Shown one piece after another: positions 57,657 through 64,000 of a stretch of DNA of 64,000 nt (position 1 is its first letter; every line of letters starts with the position of its first letter). The stretch is from NCBI RefSeq assembly GCF_030142075.1, contig NZ_CP126241.1, forward strand, positions 3,462,985 to 3,526,984, given 5' to 3'. A program made the translations under genes and the position numbers. The notes under the pieces were generated by a model. It did no database searches, was not told the DNA's origin, and was given only the letters and a program-made list of their open reading frames with translations. The stretch is from Arthrobacter sp. zg-Y20 (GTDB lineage: Bacteria; Actinomycetota; Actinomycetes; Actinomycetales; Micrococcaceae).

Positions 57657-57694
57657 ATAGGGGCCGATGTTCCACGTGGAACATCGGCCCCTAT
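57657..57694. terminator. 38-bp perfect palindrome with parS-like core, after parB
   Basis: The two 19-bp halves (57657-57675 and 57676-57694) are exact reverse complements. The central 16 bp, TGTTCCACGTGGAACA, differ from parS by one symmetrical base change per arm. It starts 43 bp beyond the parB stop. As RNA it could form a long hairpin with a minimal loop and end the parB transcript; as DNA it may bind ParB. No T-tract follows on either side. Confidence 0.6.
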
Positions 57695-57737
57695 TCGAGC
57701 GAGCCAGTCGTTCGACTGCTAGCGGCAGTTCCTAACG

Positions 57738-59141
57738 TCAGTCAACCGTCGGGGTAAGTACACCCATGATGCGGTTCAGGTCGTCAACGCTGGCAAACTC
57801 GATGCTGACTTTTCCCTTCCGGGCACCTAGGGTGATCTTCACGTTGGTGTCGAGACGGTCCGAAAGCGAGGTAGCCAGGTAATCCAGGCGCTCGTGGCGT
57901 GCTCCAAGCTTCGGCTTCGCTGACTTTGCCGGCTTGCGGATCCCGTCAGCCAACGAGACGATCTCCTCGGTGGCCCGCACGGAGAGTCCCTCAGCAACAA
58001 TTTTCTGTGCCAGCTTCTCCATTTCCGCCGGGTCTCCCAACCCAAGGAGTGCGCGTGCATGGCCAGCTGATAGGATGCCCGCGGCCAATCGGCGCTGCAC
58101 GAGCGGGGGCAGCTTCATCAACCGAAGTGTGTTGGTTACCTGTGGACGCGACCTGCCAATTCGGTCAGCCAGCTCCTCGTGCGAGCATTCGAAATCGTCC
58201 AGGAGCTGCTGGTAGGCCGCTGCCTCTTCCAACGGATTCAGTTGGCTGCGGTGGAGGTTCTCCAGGAGGGCGTCACGGAGCAGGTCCACGTCCTGCGTGG
58301 AACGGATAATGGCTGGCACTGCGTCCAGGCCGGCCGCACGGGATGCACGCCAGCGGCGCTCACCCATAACCAACTCGTACGGGTGCTCTGCATCATCCTC
58401 GGGTGACGGACGGACGACGATCGGCTGTAGTACACCGATTTCCCTGATGGAGTGAACAAGTTCGGCCATGTCGTCTTCATCGAAGACGGAGCGGGGCTGT
58501 TTGCGGTTGGGATGAATGGAATCGATGGCAAGCTCGGCAAAGGTCGCACCAGGCACCTGCACCAATTCGGTACTGGACTGCGGGTCTGAGCCCAATGTTT
58601 CACGGGAAACATCCGAGCCTACCGCCGTTTCATCCGCGCTGACGGCAGATTCCTGCGAGCTGGCGGCGCCAGACGCGGCGTCAGACTCTGTCCGGGCTTG
58701 GACGGCCTCCATGGGGCCTCCCGGCGCCTCACCGGCCTCGCTACGTGACTGCCGCGCAGCGGCACCCCGGGAGGCCTTTACTGCGCGCTTAGCTGCAGCA
58801 GTGCCACTCGCGTCCGTCGCCTTCGGTCGGACGGAAGGAACAGTGGCAACCTCCTCCGCCGCCCCCTGCGCCCCGGCTGCACGAGCTGCCGTACGCGGTG
58901 CCGAACTGCGCGTGGTGGACTTTTTGGCCGGCCCACGCAGTGCTTCTTTGTTTATGCCCGCTCCACGCCGCGGCCCGGCGGCGGAAGACGTACGGGGCTC
59001 GTCGGCTGCGGCGAAAAACAGGTCAACAGGACGTCCGGCAGCAACGGATCCCTGGGTGGAGGTTGCAATTTCTTCCGGCTCCGCACTGCTAGGAATCAAA
59101 GCTCCCAGACCGCGGCCCAAACCACGACGCTTTTCGGCCAT
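57738..59141 (-). CDS. parB: Chromosome-partitioning protein ParB
   Basis: The 467-residue protein loads at parS as a CTP-dependent clamp and spreads. The N-terminal motif KRRGLGRGLGALI is the ParA-contacting end. A long Ala/Ser/Thr-rich insert (residues about 20-195) makes it larger than usual. The CTP-binding patch is GERRWRAS (about 260-267), followed by ENLHRSQLNPLEEA. The helix-turn-helix CSHEELADRIGRSRPQVTNT is at about 319-338 and the dimerisation domain is at the C-terminus. AAGGA lies before the ATG. A parS variant is inside its coding sequence. Confidence 0.95.
   Translation of the reverse strand: MAEKRRGLGRGLGALIPSSAEPEEIATSTQGSVAAGRPVDLFFAAADEPRTSSAAGPRRGAGINKEALRGPAKKSTTRSSAPRTAARAAGAQGAAEEVATVPSVRPKATDASGTAAAKRAVKASRGAAARQSRSEAGEAPGGPMEAVQARTESDAASGAASSQESAVSADETAVGSDVSRETLGSDPQSSTELVQVPGATFAELAIDSIHPNRKQPRSVFDEDDMAELVHSIREIGVLQPIVVRPSPEDDAEHPYELVMGERRWRASRAAGLDAVPAIIRSTQDVDLLRDALLENLHRSQLNPLEEAAAYQQLLDDFECSHEELADRIGRSRPQVTNTLRLMKLPPLVQRRLAAGILSAGHARALLGLGDPAEMEKLAQKIVAEGLSVRATEEIVSLADGIRKPAKSAKPKLGARHERLDYLATSLSDRLDTNVKITLGARKGKVSIEFASVDDLNRIMGVLTPTVD
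58596..58611. promoter_or_regulatory. parS variant inside parB
   Basis: TGTTTCACGGGAAACA differs from TGTTTCACGTGAAACA at one central base. It encodes SRET in ParB, as the parS in parA does. Confidence 0.6.
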
Positions 59142-59244
59142 GGGTAAGTCCTTCCCTTATGCACACTTCAAGCTGCATGGATTGATTGTGAGAGTAGTCT
59201 AAGGCGCGGCGCCGTGCTGGCAGCCGAACCGACTCGGGGTGTCC

Positions 59245-60453
59245 CTAAGCGCGCTGGGCGATTTCGGCGGCTGCCTCAAGGTATGAAAGCGCGCCGCTCG
59301 AGGACGGATCGTAAGTCATAACGGTCTGCTGGTAGCTCGGCGCCTCGGAAATGCGCACGGACCGGGGAACAACAGCGCCCAGAACCTGCTCCGGGAAGTG
59401 CTCCCGAACCTCTGCGGCAACCTGCGCCGCCAAGTTGGTCCTGCCGTCGTACATGGTCAGCAGAATAGTGGAAACAACCAGATCGGCGTTGAGGTGCTTC
59501 TGGATCATCTCAATATTCTTGAGCAGCTGGCTTAGTCCCTCGAGGGCGTAGTACTCGCACTGGATCGGAATCAGGACCTCGCGGGCAGCAACAAAGGCAT
59601 TCACCGTAAGGAGCCCGAGGCTGGGCGGGCAGTCAATGAAGATATAGTCGAGGCGTTCCAGCCCCTGCTTCTCCCGCTCCGCCGCATATACATCGATGGC
59701 CCGGCGGAGACGCTGTTCCCGCGCGACGAGTGAAACGAGCTCGATTTCGGCGCCGGCAAGGTGGATCGTCGCCGGTGCGCAGATGAGGTTGCTGATGTCA
59801 GGGCACGGAGCAACAACGTTGGCCAGCGGCAGATCGTCAATCAGGACATCGTAGATGCTCTCTACCTCGGCGCGGTGGTCAATCCCCAGCGCCGTGGAGG
59901 CATTTCCCTGGGGATCAATATCAATCACCAAGACATTTTGCCCCGCAGTGGCCAAAGCCGCGGCAAGGTTCACCGTGGTAGTGGTCTTCCCCACGCCGCC
60001 TTTTTGATTACTCACGGTCATAATCCGGGTCTGTGCCGGCCGCGGCAGGACGCGTCCCCGCAACTTGTCGCGCCGGCGGTTCTCACTGGCCAGTTCCCGC
60101 GCCAGCGGCGTGCTCTCGTCCATCAAATCCATAACGTCTACCGATGTCGACACAGGAGCGGCTTCACCGGATACACCACCTTCGATAGCTTGGGGCGCCG
60201 GCACCGGTTCGGCCTCGGGGGCCGGCACAAGTTCGGCACTGCTTTCAGTTTGGGCGGGCTCCTGCGGCTCCGGGACCACTGTTTCACGTGAAACTTCAGC
60301 ACGGGGAGCTGCAGCAGCTTCTGGAGCTGCAATCAATTGCGGTTGCTTCCTGCCGAAAGAGGCGGACAGGGCCGAACCGAGTGCGGCGAAAGGAGGAATT
60401 CGTTTTGCGGCAGAATCGCGCACACTCACCTGGTCATGCTCACTTTCCAACAT
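59245..60453 (-). CDS. parA: Chromosome-partitioning ATPase ParA
   Basis: The 402-residue ATPase has the deviant Walker A KGGVGKTTT at about residues 151-159 (NQKGGVGKTTTTVNLAAALA), Walker A' VLVIDIDPQGNAST and Walker B YIFIDCPPSLG. The 140 residues before the ATPase fold are Pro/Glu/Ala-rich and variable. It binds DNA nonspecifically and moves ParB-parS complexes. It is 104 bp upstream of parB in the same direction. A parS site lies in its 5' part. The exact start is uncertain because no ribosome binding site is clear at 60453. Confidence 0.94.
   Translation of the reverse strand: MLESEHDQVSVRDSAAKRIPPFAALGSALSASFGRKQPQLIAAPEAAAAPRAEVSRETVVPEPQEPAQTESSAELVPAPEAEPVPAPQAIEGGVSGEAAPVSTSVDVMDLMDESTPLARELASENRRRDKLRGRVLPRPAQTRIMTVSNQKGGVGKTTTTVNLAAALATAGQNVLVIDIDPQGNASTALGIDHRAEVESIYDVLIDDLPLANVVAPCPDISNLICAPATIHLAGAEIELVSLVAREQRLRRAIDVYAAEREKQGLERLDYIFIDCPPSLGLLTVNAFVAAREVLIPIQCEYYALEGLSQLLKNIEMIQKHLNADLVVSTILLTMYDGRTNLAAQVAAEVREHFPEQVLGAVVPRSVRISEAPSYQQTVMTYDPSSSGALSYLEAAAEIAQRA
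60280..60295. promoter_or_regulatory. parS site inside parA
   Basis: TGTTTCACGTGAAACT carries the exact 14-bp core within the parA coding sequence, where it encodes EVSRET. Confidence 0.88.
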
Positions 60454-60549
60454 AAAGCGTTAAGGCATTAGTTCATCTAGCCTATCCGCTTGCCGGCCAA
60501 TCTCCGTGACCGGCGAGGGTGTGTGCATCCAGCGGCGGTGTCGCGCGGG

Positions 60550-61182
60550 TCACCCTACGGAAATACGCACAACAGTGGTGGGTTCTTCCAGGAGGTCGGC
60601 GCCTGCCGTGACGACGGCTGTGTCCCGCCCGCCGAGCTTCCGGATGGCCTTGGCGGCCTTCTGGACCTCCTCTTCGGCGCTGCGTCCCTTGATGGCCAGG
60701 ACCTGGCCTTTTCCGTGCAGCAGGGGCACAGTCAGACCCGCCAATCCGCCCAGTGCGGAGACGGCCCGGGCTGTGGCCACATCCACGTTCACATCGTCGA
60801 CTACCTGCTCTGCACGCCCGCGGAGAACCCGTACGTTGTCCAGCTCCAGGTCTTCAATGACCTCGTTCAGCCAGATCACGCGCCGCTCCAACGGCTCGAT
60901 CAGGGTCATGGAGATGTCTGGGCGGGCTATGGCCAGGCACAGCCCGGGCAGTCCTGCGCCGCTGCCTACGTCTGCAACGGACGCGTTCGCCGGGATGAGC
61001 TCCGCGACCACGGCGCAGTTAAGCACGTGCCTGCTCCACAGCCTTGGAACCTCGCGGGGGCCCAGGAGGCCGCGCTCCATCCCTGACGTTGCGAGGTGCT
61101 CCACGTACCTTCCGGCCAGGTCCAGGCGGTCACCGAAGATTTTCCGGGCGGCATCCTGCTCTGCGGGCGTTGATTCAACCAC
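60550..61182 (-). CDS. rsmG: 16S rRNA m7G527 methyltransferase
   Basis: The 210-residue SAM-dependent enzyme methylates G527 of 16S rRNA. The SAM motif is VADVGSGAGLPGLCLAIARP and LIEPLERRVIWLNEVIEDLEL follows, both typical of RsmG/GidB. WSRHVLNCAVVAELIP is in the family's N-terminal half. The start is GTG at 61182. It lies between jag and parA, the standard arrangement. Confidence 0.94.
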   Translation of the reverse strand: MVESTPAEQDAARKIFGDRLDLAGRYVEHLATSGMERGLLGPREVPRLWSRHVLNCAVVAELIPANASVADVGSGAGLPGLCLAIARPDISMTLIEPLERRVIWLNEVIEDLELDNVRVLRGRAEQVVDDVNVDVATARAVSALGGLAGLTVPLLHGKGQVLAIKGRSAEEEVQKAAKAIRKLGGRDTAVVTAGADLLEEPTTVVRISVG

Positions 61183-61220
61183 TTACTTGATATTCCTTGT
61201 CTGCGCTGCGGGCGGGATAA

Positions 61221-61778
61221 CTAGGATGCAGGCAGGGAAACGACGATGTGGCGGTCTGCGCCTTCACCCTCGGATTCGCTGGCCAGTCCAAGGTCGGCCA
61301 CTGCGTCGTGGACTATCTTCCGCTCGTAGGCGCTCATGGGTGCCAGGGCCACGGCTTCTCCGGCGGCCTTGGCCCGCTGCACCGCGTCCTCGGCAATGGA
61401 CTGCAGCTGCTCGCCGCGTTCCGTCCGGTACCCGGTAATGTCCAGGACCAGGCGGGACCGGTTCTCGGTAGCCGTCAGCACCGAGAGACGCGCCAGTTCC
61501 TGAAGGGCCTCCAGCACTTCCCCGTCGCGTCCCACCAAAGCCTGCAGCGCGGCGTCGTCGCCCTCTTCACTGACGATGGAGATGTAAGTGCGTCCGTTGC
61601 GGACCTCAATGTCGATATCTCCGTCGATATCGGCAATATCCAGGAGCTCTTCCAGATAGTCCGCCGCGACGTCGCCCTCTTCTTCGAGCCGTCCGCCGCG
61701 TGCCGTTACCGGCTCGGGTACGACGTCGTCAGCTGCCTCAGCCGGTACCGCGGGATCATCAATGCGCTCGGTGCTCAT
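61221..61778 (-). CDS. jag: Jag/KhpB-like RNA-binding protein
   Basis: The 185-residue protein has a KH-like domain (IDGDIDIEVRNGRTYISIVS and ALVGRDGEVLEALQELARL, about 50-105) and a C-terminal R3H domain (APMSAYERKIVHDAVADLG). The N-terminal 45 residues are acidic. It may act in RNA metabolism with KhpA and in cell-shape control. The start overlaps the yidC stop by 4 bp. Confidence 0.92.
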   Translation of the reverse strand: MSTERIDDPAVPAEAADDVVPEPVTARGGRLEEEGDVAADYLEELLDIADIDGDIDIEVRNGRTYISIVSEEGDDAALQALVGRDGEVLEALQELARLSVLTATENRSRLVLDITGYRTERGEQLQSIAEDAVQRAKAAGEAVALAPMSAYERKIVHDAVADLGLASESEGEGADRHIVVSLPAS

Positions 61779-62737
61779 CTCTTTTTCCTGTTCTTCCGCT
61801 GGGGCTGGACACGCTGGACCTTGGCGGCGGCAGGGACCTCAACGGGTTCCGCGCCCTTCTTCTCACCCAGCAGCGGCGTCATAGGCAGGCCCTTGCGGGC
61901 GCGGCGCTCAGCAAGTGCCTTGGCGGCCGGCGAACCCGGGGTGGGCATGCGGCGGATTACGAAGAACTGCTGCCCCATGGTCCACAGGTTGGTGGTGGTC
62001 CAGTAGATGAGCACACCGATGGGGAAGTTGATGCCGCCGACACCGAACACGAGGGGCAGTACGTACAGCATCATCTTCTGCTGGCGCATGAAGGGGCTGG
62101 CCAGGGCTTCTTCAGACATGTTCTTGGACATGATCTGCTTCTGCGTAATGAACTGCGAGGCCGTCATGGCCAGGATCATGATGATCGAAAGCACCACCAC
62201 GGAGAGGTGCCCCTCGTCGCCGAAGCCGTGCAGCAGCGAGGAGGACAGCGGTGCGCCGAGGATCGTGGCCTCGTCAAACTGCTGGATTGCCTGGGAGGAG
62301 AGGGCGCCGATGTGCTCGCCGCCGGCACTGGCCTTGGATACACCGTTGAGCACCTGGAACAGGGCGAAGAAGAACGGCATCTGGATCAGCATGGGCAGGC
62401 AAGCCGCAAACGGGTTGGTCCCGTGCTTCTTGTACAGGGCCATCTGTTCCTGCGTCATCGCCTGGCGCGACAGCTGGTCCGTTTTGCCCTTGTACTTCTG
62501 CTGCAGCTTACGCAGGTCCGGCTGCAGCGACTGCATACCGCGCTGCGCCTTGATCTGCTTGACGAAAACCGGGATCAGCGCGGCGCGGATCACGATCACC
62601 AGACCGATGATGGACAGCGTCCACGTCCAACCGGATGCGGCATCCATCCCGAGGAAAACGAAACCCTCGTGGAAGATCCACATGATCCATGACACTACCC
62701 ACTTAAAGGGGAACAGTATCGTCTCGAAGAAACCCAT
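61775..62737 (-). CDS. yidC: Membrane protein insertase YidC
   Basis: The 320-residue protein has about five membrane segments and inserts proteins into the membrane alone or with SecYEG. LQPDLRKLQQKYKGKTDQLSRQAM follows the first conserved hydrophobic stretch, and PIGVLIYWTTTNLWTMGQQF is near the C-terminal end. A basic tail (QRVQPQRKNRKKR) may touch the ribosome. GGAG precedes the ATG. It is in the rpmH-rnpA-yidD-yidC-jag series. Confidence 0.95.
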   Translation of the reverse strand: MGFFETILFPFKWVVSWIMWIFHEGFVFLGMDAASGWTWTLSIIGLVIVIRAALIPVFVKQIKAQRGMQSLQPDLRKLQQKYKGKTDQLSRQAMTQEQMALYKKHGTNPFAACLPMLIQMPFFFALFQVLNGVSKASAGGEHIGALSSQAIQQFDEATILGAPLSSSLLHGFGDEGHLSVVVLSIIMILAMTASQFITQKQIMSKNMSEEALASPFMRQQKMMLYVLPLVFGVGGINFPIGVLIYWTTTNLWTMGQQFFVIRRMPTPGSPAAKALAERRARKGLPMTPLLGEKKGAEPVEVPAAAKVQRVQPQRKNRKKR

Positions 62738-62746
62738 TTACTCTCC

Positions 62747-63118
62747 TCAGGCCGCCGAGCGGCTGTCTTCGTCAGCTGGAATCACGGGATGATTCAGCAC
62801 AATGATCCTCGGGACCTTCTTTGTGTCCCAAATCCGGTGTCCCTCAGGTACGTGGTCCACCCCTCCGCCGTTCCACGGATGGCAGCGGATCAGCCGTCGG
62901 AAAGCCAGCCAGGAACCTTTAACGGCGCCGTGGACTGTGACTGCTTCGAGGGCGTAGGCGGAACATGAGGGGAAAAAGCGGCAGACCGGACCGTACAGCG
63001 GCGAGACGGTCTTCCGGTAGGCAATCAGCAGCCCGATGAGGACTGCGCGGGGGAGGTTCCAGACGAACCGGGCAACAGCAACCAAGGCCCTCAACGGATA
63101 TGCTCCGGAGTCCCTCAT
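62747..63118 (-). CDS. yidD: Membrane protein insertion efficiency factor YidD
   Basis: The 123-residue protein has [32 protein letters not shown] and [17 protein letters not shown], the diagnostic YidD motifs with conserved Cys residues. A short hydrophobic N-terminus associates with the membrane. ATG at 63118 overlaps the rnpA stop (ATGA), which sets the start. Confidence 0.94.
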   Translation of the reverse strand: MRDSGAYPLRALVAVARFVWNLPRAVLIGLLIAYRKTVSPLYGPVCRFFPSCSAYALEAVTVHGAVKGSWLAFRRLIRCHPWNGGGVDHVPEGHRIWDTKKVPRIIVLNHPVIPADEDSRSAA

Positions 63119-63495
63119 TGCTGGCTCATCCTCCCTGTCTGGCTTGTTCGCGGCTTCGCGAGTTTGGCTATACAGGCGTTTAGGGCGCCCTGATAGTCGG
63201 CACTGAGGTCCTGCCACGACGCCGACGCTGATGCGGGCAACGCCCTCACCACCACATCCAGTCCGGACGGGTGGAATGCAAGACCCTGCGCGGCCGCTTC
63301 CCTCAGTCTTCTCTTAACGAGGTTGCGTGTCACCGCGTTCCCGACGGATTTGGACACAATGAAGCCTATGCGGGTCGGGTTCTCACCGGTAGGAACCGCA
63401 TATAGCACTACGTTCCGGCGCCCACTTCGGGCACCGGAACGTACAGTACGGGAAAAGTCCGCCGATACCCTTACCCGGTTCCTTACGGCCAGCAT
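63115..63495 (-). CDS. rnpA: Ribonuclease P protein component
   Basis: The 126-residue protein starts [19 protein letters not shown] and contains the RNR motif region [18 protein letters not shown]. It assists RNase P RNA in tRNA 5' maturation. ATG at 63495 is preferred because AGGTGG lies about 5 nt upstream; a GTG 9 nt earlier is possible. Confidence 0.94.
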   Translation of the reverse strand: MLAVRNRVRVSADFSRTVRSGARSGRRNVVLYAVPTGENPTRIGFIVSKSVGNAVTRNLVKRRLREAAAQGLAFHPSGLDVVVRALPASASASWQDLSADYQGALNACIAKLAKPRTSQTGRMSQQ

Positions 63496-63558
63496 TGGGA
63501 CCACCTGGAATCCGGGATAGAGCTGCTGTAAGGCAGCATCGACAAACTTTGAGGTTAT

Positions 63559-63696
63559 TTAGGCCGACAGTTCGGTACGGCCCTTGCCACGGCGTGCAGA
63601 AAGGATGGCACGGCCGGCACGGGTACGCATGCGAAGGCGGAAGCCGTGCTTCTTGGCACGACGGCGGTTATTCGGCTGAAAAGTCCGCTTGCTCAC
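63559..63696 (-). CDS. rpmH: 50S ribosomal protein L34
   Basis: The 45-residue basic protein reads [20 protein letters not shown] and onward to the usual Lys/Arg-rich end. GTG at 63696 is preceded by GGAG with an 8-nt spacer. It marks the start of the conserved set next to dnaA. Confidence 0.97.
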   Translation of the reverse strand: MSKRTFQPNNRRRAKKHGFRLRMRTRAGRAILSARRGKGRTELSA

Positions 63697-64000
63697 GGTA
63701 GTTACTCCAAGACAATCTTGAGTCGCGCCGGCACTTGTTGCGACAAGGGGGAAGAACAAGCGGCGCTTTTTTCATGTGTCTGTCTGTACTCGCCCGGACC
63801 TGGACCCTGATTTCCAGAACCCCTGCAGGGCATGTGTGAGTACAGATAGCAGACACAAAGGACTACTCAACGTTAGGTGAGACCGGGGCACCAGTCAAAC
63901 CGGCGGTACACCGGTTGTGCACCGCGGTTTTTCAACACCTGTGGACAACTGCTGTGGGTATCCCCGCTCATCCGTCCCTGTGAAACAGCCGACAGGCCCG
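63697..64000. promoter_or_regulatory. Upstream region of rpmH toward dnaA
   Basis: No gene is visible. A DnaA-box-like TGTGGACAA (reverse complement TTGTCCACA) is at 63940-63948. A long imperfect inverted repeat lies at 63775-63791 and 63838-63857, with a 3-nt bulge (TAG at 63847-63849) in one arm. The rpmH promoter should be on the minus strand here; no clear -10/-35 was identified. Confidence 0.5.

Larger units (their letters stand above)
55556..57737. other. Non-coding centromere-like region
   Basis: No ORF here has recognisable homology or a good start. The longer frames (for example a 120-codon one on the minus strand at 57144-57506) contain parS sequence and no conserved pattern. The region holds six near-identical parS sites plus a palindromic variant. 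Confidence 0.6.

Overview
The window is a 64 kb piece of a high-GC Gram-positive chromosome that lies next to the replication origin. The right edge carries the conserved actinobacterial order rpmH-rnpA-yidD-yidC-jag-rsmG-parA-parB, with dnaA expected just beyond the edge. The mycothiol enzyme mshA, an actinobacterial inositol-3-phosphate synthase, frequent GTG/TTG starts, an Rpf-type muralytic enzyme and a CwlM-like regulator point to Actinobacteria. Gene content and order resemble Arthrobacter and related Micrococcaceae. That genus-level assignment is an inference, because no 16S gene is present.

Layout, left to right. 1-2.9 kb: a DUF4031 gene cut by the window edge, a BNR-repeat protein overlapping a MoaD/ThiS-like protein, and a secreted Rpf/LysM protein with a long, apparently structured leader. 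3.4-12.6 kb: a complete L-arabinose system on the minus strand, consisting of a LacI-type regulator, araB-araD-araA, and a ChvE/MmsA/MmsB-type sugar ABC transporter. 12.7-17.2 kb: a KimA-like APC transporter, an ABC-F ATPase and an unknown protein. 17.2-21 kb: the rpsF-ssb-rpsR-rplI-dnaB block, with a cluster of DnaA-box-like sequences between rplI and dnaB. 21-28.8 kb: an M18 aminopeptidase, four ABC exporter genes plus one duplicated orphan ATPase, and an MFS transporter. 28.8-37.7 kb: a second ABC-F protein, an ABM monooxygenase, an unknown membrane-anchored protein, a three-gene envelope operon (polyprenol-dependent glycosyltransferase, FemX-like transferase, FAD oxidoreductase) and a lipoprotein likely to form a beta-helix.

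37.9-42.2 kb holds ino1, fhs and mshA; Ino1 supplies the inositol phosphate acceptor that MshA uses for mycothiol. Two very small ORFs with strong ribosome binding sites follow. 43.3-52.3 kb is the conserved origin-proximal block: a histidine phosphatase, CCA-adding enzyme, NUDIX hydrolase, MurJ, a pseudokinase-like partner of MurJ encoded as a separate gene, TrxB, TrxA and a CwlM-like pseudo-amidase. 52.4-55.2 kb has two methyltransferases and a DUF1116 protein. 55.2-57.7 kb has no convincing intact gene but carries an array of parS sites, ending in a 38-bp perfect palindrome beside parB. ParA/ParB acting on this array would make it the centromere of the chromosome.

No tRNA, rRNA, insertion sequence, integrase or CRISPR array was recognised. 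Most of the window is ordinary core genome. The most interesting signals are non-coding: the parS array and palindrome, the DnaA-box cluster at dnaB, the rpf leader with two mutually exclusive helices, and the hairpins in the ara operon and the rpmH upstream region.
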